A stretch of DNA of 9,517 nt from an uncultured Tepidimonas sp. (GTDB lineage Bacteria > Pseudomonadota > Gammaproteobacteria > Burkholderiales > Burkholderiaceae_C), in contig CALEDU010000081.1 in NCBI GenBank assembly GCA_937949455.1, positions 1-9,517 of the forward strand. Reading direction: 5' to 3'. Position 1 is the stretch's first letter. Each line of letters opens with the position of its first letter. This document shows, in pieces, positions 5,496 through 9,517 of the stretch. The translations under genes and the position numbers were made by a program. Under the pieces are notes generated by a model that searched no databases, had not been told where the DNA came from, and saw only the letters and a program-made list of their open reading frames with translations.

Positions 5496-7532
5496 ATGAA
5501 TTTGAGTGACTTTCCCCAGCGTGCCGCCCCGGCGCCCGATTTGGCCCGCCGCATGGCCAACGCCATCCGCATGCTGGCGGTGGACGCCGTGCAGCAGGCC
5601 AACAGCGGCCACCCGGGTGCCCCCATGGGTATGGCTGAGATCGCCGAGGTGCTGTGGAACCGCCACCTCAAGCACAACCCGGCCAATCCGGCCTGGGCCG
5701 ACCGCGACCGCTTCGTGCTGTCCAATGGCCACGGCTCGATGCTGATTTACGCGCTGCTGCACCTGAGCGGCTACGACCTACCGATCGAGGAGCTCAAAGC
5801 TTTTCGCCAACTGTACAGCAAGACGCCGGGGCATCCGGAGGTGGGCATCACCCCCGGTGTGGAGACCACCACCGGGCCACTGGGACAGGGCATCGCCAAC
5901 GCGGTGGGGATGGCCTTGGCTGAAAAGCTGCTCGCTGCCGAGTTCAACCGCCCCGGCCACACCATCGTCGACCACCACACCTACGTGTTCCTCGGCGACG
6001 GCTGCATGATGGAGGGCATCAGCCACGAGGTCTGCTCGCTGGCCGGCACGCTGCGCCTGCCCAAGTTGATCGCTTTCTACGACGACAATGGCATTTCCAT
6101 CGACGGTCACGTCGAGGGCTGGTTTGCCGACGACACGCCAACGCGTTTCGAGGCCTACGGCTGGCACGTGATCCGTAACGTCGACGGTCATGACACCGAG
6201 GCGGTGGACGCTGCGATCCGGCTGGCCAAGGCCCAGGCGCGCCGCCCTGACGGCAAGCCGACCTTGATCTGCTGCAAGACCGTGATTGGCCAGGGCTCGC
6301 CGAACAAGGCCGGCACCCATGATGTGCATGGCGCAGCGCTGGGTGCGGCCGAGGTCGCCGCCACCCGCGCGGCGCTGGACTGGCCGTACGCCCCGTTCGA
6401 GATCCCGGCCGACATCTATACCGCGTGGGATGCGCGCACCTGCGGCGCGGCGGCCGAAGCCGCCTGGTGCCAGCGGCTTGCCGCCTATGCCGCAGCGTAC
6501 CCGGAGCTGGCTGCGGAGTTCGAGCGGCGCATGCGCGGCGAACTCAAGCCCGAGCTGATGCAGCGCCTGCCCGCGCTGCTGGACGCTGCTGCAGCGCGCA
6601 CCGACGCGGTGGCCACGCGCAAGGCTAGCCAATTGGCGCTGGACGCGCTGGCACCGCTGATCCCGGAATTCTTTGGCGGCAGCGCTGACCTGACCGGCTC
6701 CAACCTGACCAACTTCAAGGGCTGCACGATCGCCGGACGCGACCGCTGGGGCAACCACCTCAGCTACGGCGTGCGCGAGTTCGGCATGGCCGCCATCATG
6801 AACGGCATCGCGCTGCACGGCGGCTACCTGCCCTACGGAGGCACCTTCCTCACCTTCAGCGACTACAGCCGCAACGCCATCCGCATGGCCGCGCTGATGA
6901 AGCAGCGTGTCGTGCATGTCTTCACGCACGACTCGATCGGCTTGGGCGAAGACGGCCCAACCCACCAGAGCGTGGAGCACGTGCCCAGTCTGCGCTTGAT
7001 TCCGCAGCTGGACGTCTGGCGCCCAGCCGACGCGCTGGAGACGCTGGTGGCGTGGGCGGCAGCGGTGCAGCGGCGCGACGGTCCCTCCGCGCTGTGTCTG
7101 TCGCGGCAAAACCTGCCGGTGGTGACGCAGCGTGCGCATGCCGAAGGCGCGGCACGCGGAGGCTATGTCCTCAAGGACTCGGATGGTGCGCGCGCCGTGA
7201 TCATCGCCACCGGCTCGGAAGTCTCGATTGCTTTGAAGGCGCAGGAGCTGCTGGCTGCCGAAGGTGTTGCGACGCGCGTCGTCTCTATGCCCAGCACCAA
7301 CGTGTTCGACCGCCAAGACACGGCCTACCAAGACGCCGTGCTGCCGCCGGCGCTCCCAGCGGTGGCAGTGGAGGCCGCACACCCGGACTTTTGGCGCAAA
7401 TACGTGGGTCGCCGTGGCCGCGTGGTTGGCATCGATCGCTTTGGTGAGTCTGCCCCGGCCCCGGCACTGTATGAGTACTTTGGTCTGACTCCGGCCAAAG
7501 TGGCGCAAGCCGTGCGCGAGGTGCTCGCGTGA
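5496..7532 (+). CDS. cbbT: Transketolase
   Basis: This 678-residue thiamine-diphosphate enzyme transfers two-carbon ketol units among sugar phosphates in the regeneration phase of the cycle. The N-terminal TPP domain contains [25 protein letters not shown] and the Mg/TPP motif GDGCMMEG (from residue 167, with D168), followed by the DDNGISIDG segment. The central pyrimidine domain contains the catalytic glutamate E428 in GVREFGMAA and [14 protein letters not shown] (478-491). The C-terminal domain ends with [21 protein letters not shown]. The length matches bacterial transketolases. The start is set by GGAG (5484-5487), 8 bases ahead; the upstream open frame runs into cbbP and is ignored. It overlaps cbbZ by 4 bases (GTGA). 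No missing domain or frameshift is seen. Confidence 0.97.
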   Translation: MNLSDFPQRAAPAPDLARRMANAIRMLAVDAVQQANSGHPGAPMGMAEIAEVLWNRHLKHNPANPAWADRDRFVLSNGHGSMLIYALLHLSGYDLPIEELKAFRQLYSKTPGHPEVGITPGVETTTGPLGQGIANAVGMALAEKLLAAEFNRPGHTIVDHHTYVFLGDGCMMEGISHEVCSLAGTLRLPKLIAFYDDNGISIDGHVEGWFADDTPTRFEAYGWHVIRNVDGHDTEAVDAAIRLAKAQARRPDGKPTLICCKTVIGQGSPNKAGTHDVHGAALGAAEVAATRAALDWPYAPFEIPADIYTAWDARTCGAAAEAAWCQRLAAYAAAYPELAAEFERRMRGELKPELMQRLPALLDAAAARTDAVATRKASQLALDALAPLIPEFFGGSADLTGSNLTNFKGCTIAGRDRWGNHLSYGVREFGMAAIMNGIALHGGYLPYGGTFLTFSDYSRNAIRMAALMKQRVVHVFTHDSIGLGEDGPTHQSVEHVPSLRLIPQLDVWRPADALETLVAWAAAVQRRDGPSALCLSRQNLPVVTQRAHAEGAARGGYVLKDSDGARAVIIATGSEVSIALKAQELLAAEGVATRVVSMPSTNVFDRQDTAYQDAVLPPALPAVAVEAAHPDFWRKYVGRRGRVVGIDRFGESAPAPALYEYFGLTPAKVAQAVREVLA

Positions 7533-8248
7533 GCGCACCGGTGCGCCCGGCACGGCCTTTCGACCTGATACTGTTCGACTTGGACGGGACGCTGGTCGAG
7601 ACCGCGCCGGAGATCGCTGACGCCGTCAATGACACGCTGACTGAGCTGGGCTTGCCGCCGGCGTCGCTGCAGCAGGTCACACGCTGGATCGGCCACGGCA
7701 CGCGCGAGCTGCTGGTGCAGGCGCTGGCTGAGCGCCAGGGCTGCGGTGCCGATGCCGTGCGCGGCGATCCTGGCTTCGCAGCGGCGGAGGCGGTGTTTCA
7801 GCGCCACTACGAGGCGCGATGTGGCACGCGCAGCCGCCCATACCCACGCGTGTTGGAGGCGCTGCAGGCGCTGCGCACCCATGGTGTGCGGCTGATCGTC
7901 GTCACCAACAAAGAGTCACGCTACACCGCCCGCGTGCTGCAGGCGCATGGGCTGACCGCGCTGTTCGATCGGGTCATCTGCGGCGACACCTTGCCCGTCA
8001 AGAAGCCCAACCCGCTGGCCGTGGCCGACAGCCTGTTACGCTACGGGGTGGACCGCAGCCGCGCCCTGCTGGTGGGGGATTCTTCCATTGACGTGGCCAC
8101 GGCACGCCATGCCGGCATTGCCGTCTGGTGTGTGCCCTACGGCTACAACATGGGCGAGCCCATCGAGGCCTGCGCCCCCGACCGGGTGATCCCAGACTTC
8201 GGGGCACTCATGCCAGCAGCGCTCGAGGCCCTCGCGCTCGCCCACTGA
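7529..8248 (+). CDS. cbbZ: Phosphoglycolate phosphatase (HAD family)
   Basis: This 239-residue phosphatase removes 2-phosphoglycolate, the product of RuBisCO oxygenation, giving glycolate. The HAD motifs are complete: FDLDGT with D17 and D19, VVTN with T126, K158-K159-P160, and GDSSID with D184 and D188. The segment after motif I ([16 protein letters not shown]) and [14 protein letters not shown] in the cap match Gph/CbbZ rather than CbbY. It starts at a GTG overlapping the transketolase stop as GTGA, with GAGG (7518-7521) upstream, so translation is probably coupled to cbbT. A second GTG at 7541 would shorten it by four residues. The same operon also carries the related cbbY, and the two share only the fold and motifs. 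Confidence 0.94.
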   Translation: MSAPVRPARPFDLILFDLDGTLVETAPEIADAVNDTLTELGLPPASLQQVTRWIGHGTRELLVQALAERQGCGADAVRGDPGFAAAEAVFQRHYEARCGTRSRPYPRVLEALQALRTHGVRLIVVTNKESRYTARVLQAHGLTALFDRVICGDTLPVKKPNPLAVADSLLRYGVDRSRALLVGDSSIDVATARHAGIAVWCVPYGYNMGEPIEACAPDRVIPDFGALMPAALEALALAH

Positions 8249-9337
<1,089 letters not shown>

Positions 9338-9377
9338 GGCAGACTGCGCCACACCCGACCGAGCATAGGACGACCAA

Positions 9378-9399
9378 GGCCCTGGCATGTGCCAGGGCC
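9378..9399 (+). terminator. Perfect 9-bp intercistronic hairpin between cbbG and cbbK
   Basis: GGCCCTGGC (9378-9386) and GCCAGGGCC (9391-9399) are perfect complements around the tetraloop ATGT. Seven of the nine pairs on each side are G or C based, so the stem is very stable. No T-run follows (ACTTGAGCC), so it is not a canonical intrinsic terminator. It more likely acts as an mRNA-processing or 3'-end-protecting stem that sets the ratio of cbbG to cbbK message, or as a leaky attenuator. It is placed under 'terminator' as the closest available type; the structure is certain, the function is inferred. Confidence 0.55.
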
Positions 9400-9420
9400 A
9401 CTTGAGCCGGAGCCCGACCG

Positions 9421-9517
9421 ATGGATTTCATCCGTTTTACCGATCTGTGTGCCCAGGGCCAGGCCCGGGGCAAGCGCGTTTTCATCCGCGCCGACCTGAA
9501 TGTGCCGCTGGCCTTCG
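9421..9517 (+). CDS. cbbK: Phosphoglycerate kinase (N-terminal fragment, cut by window edge)
   Basis: Only the first 32 codons are in the window. The fragment reads MDFIRFTDLCAQGQ and then RVFIRADLNVPL (residues 19-30), the phosphoglycerate-kinase signature that holds the substrate-binding R/D/N residues. Full-length enzymes have about 390-400 residues and phosphorylate 3-phosphoglycerate to 1,3-bisphosphoglycerate, the step before CbbG. GGAG (9409-9412) lies 8 bases before the ATG. It is separated from cbbG by 83 bases that contain a strong hairpin. Its place after cbbG is the usual cbbG-cbbK order. Confidence 0.92.
   Translation, partial: MDFIRFTDLCAQGQARGKRVFIRADLNVPLAF

Noticed and set aside
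5778..7553. Long minus-strand open frame (591 codons) opposite cbbT
   Set aside because: It is a shadow of the GC-rich third-position codon bias of transketolase. Its translation is rich in His, Arg, Gln and Ala and shows no domain.

Overview
The window looks like chromosomal DNA from a high-GC, facultatively autotrophic betaproteobacterium, most likely of the order Burkholderiales. The gene order and the recognisable Cbb-type protein sequences support this, but the genus cannot be fixed from sequence reading alone. Coding is dense: no stretch longer than about 130 bases lacks a gene, and there are no rRNA or tRNA genes, insertion sequences, CRISPR arrays or attachment sites that I can see.

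Left part (1-1544): a divergent pair. On the minus strand is the N-terminal third of an FAD/NAD-binding flavoprotein of the COG2907 type, cut by the window edge. On the plus strand is a MerR-type regulator with a C-terminal cobalamin-binding domain that carries the B12-photoreceptor motifs of the LitR/CarH family. The pair resembles the light-inducible LitR gene clusters of non-phototrophic bacteria. Its 101-bp intergenic region holds a 6-bp-arm palindrome and plausible divergent promoters.

Central and right part (1615-9517): a Calvin-Benson-Bassham (cbb) gene cluster. cbbR (LysR-type activator, minus strand) is divergent from an operon reading cbbY-cbbF-cbbP-cbbT-cbbZ-cbbG-cbbK, with cbbK cut by the right edge. 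A good sigma70-like promoter (TTTACC-N17-TATAGT) lies in the AT-rich cbbR/cbbY gap together with LysR-type half-sites. Intergenic gaps inside the operon are 23 to 83 bases, and cbbT and cbbZ overlap by 4 bases.

How it works together: CbbG and CbbK act in the reductive phase (3-phosphoglycerate to triose phosphate), CbbF and CbbT in regeneration, and CbbP makes ribulose 1,5-bisphosphate for RuBisCO. CbbY and CbbZ are HAD phosphatases that remove by-products of RuBisCO (xylulose 1,5-bisphosphate and 2-phosphoglycolate). RuBisCO itself (cbbLS or cbbM), cbbX and cbbE are absent from the places they often occupy between cbbR and cbbF, so they must lie elsewhere if the pathway is complete.

Most of the window is well-known biology. 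The points most worth a second look are the light-sensor module beside the Calvin operon, the Leu in place of the CarH photo-adduct His, the RuBisCO-less operon layout, and a perfect 9-bp hairpin between cbbG and cbbK.
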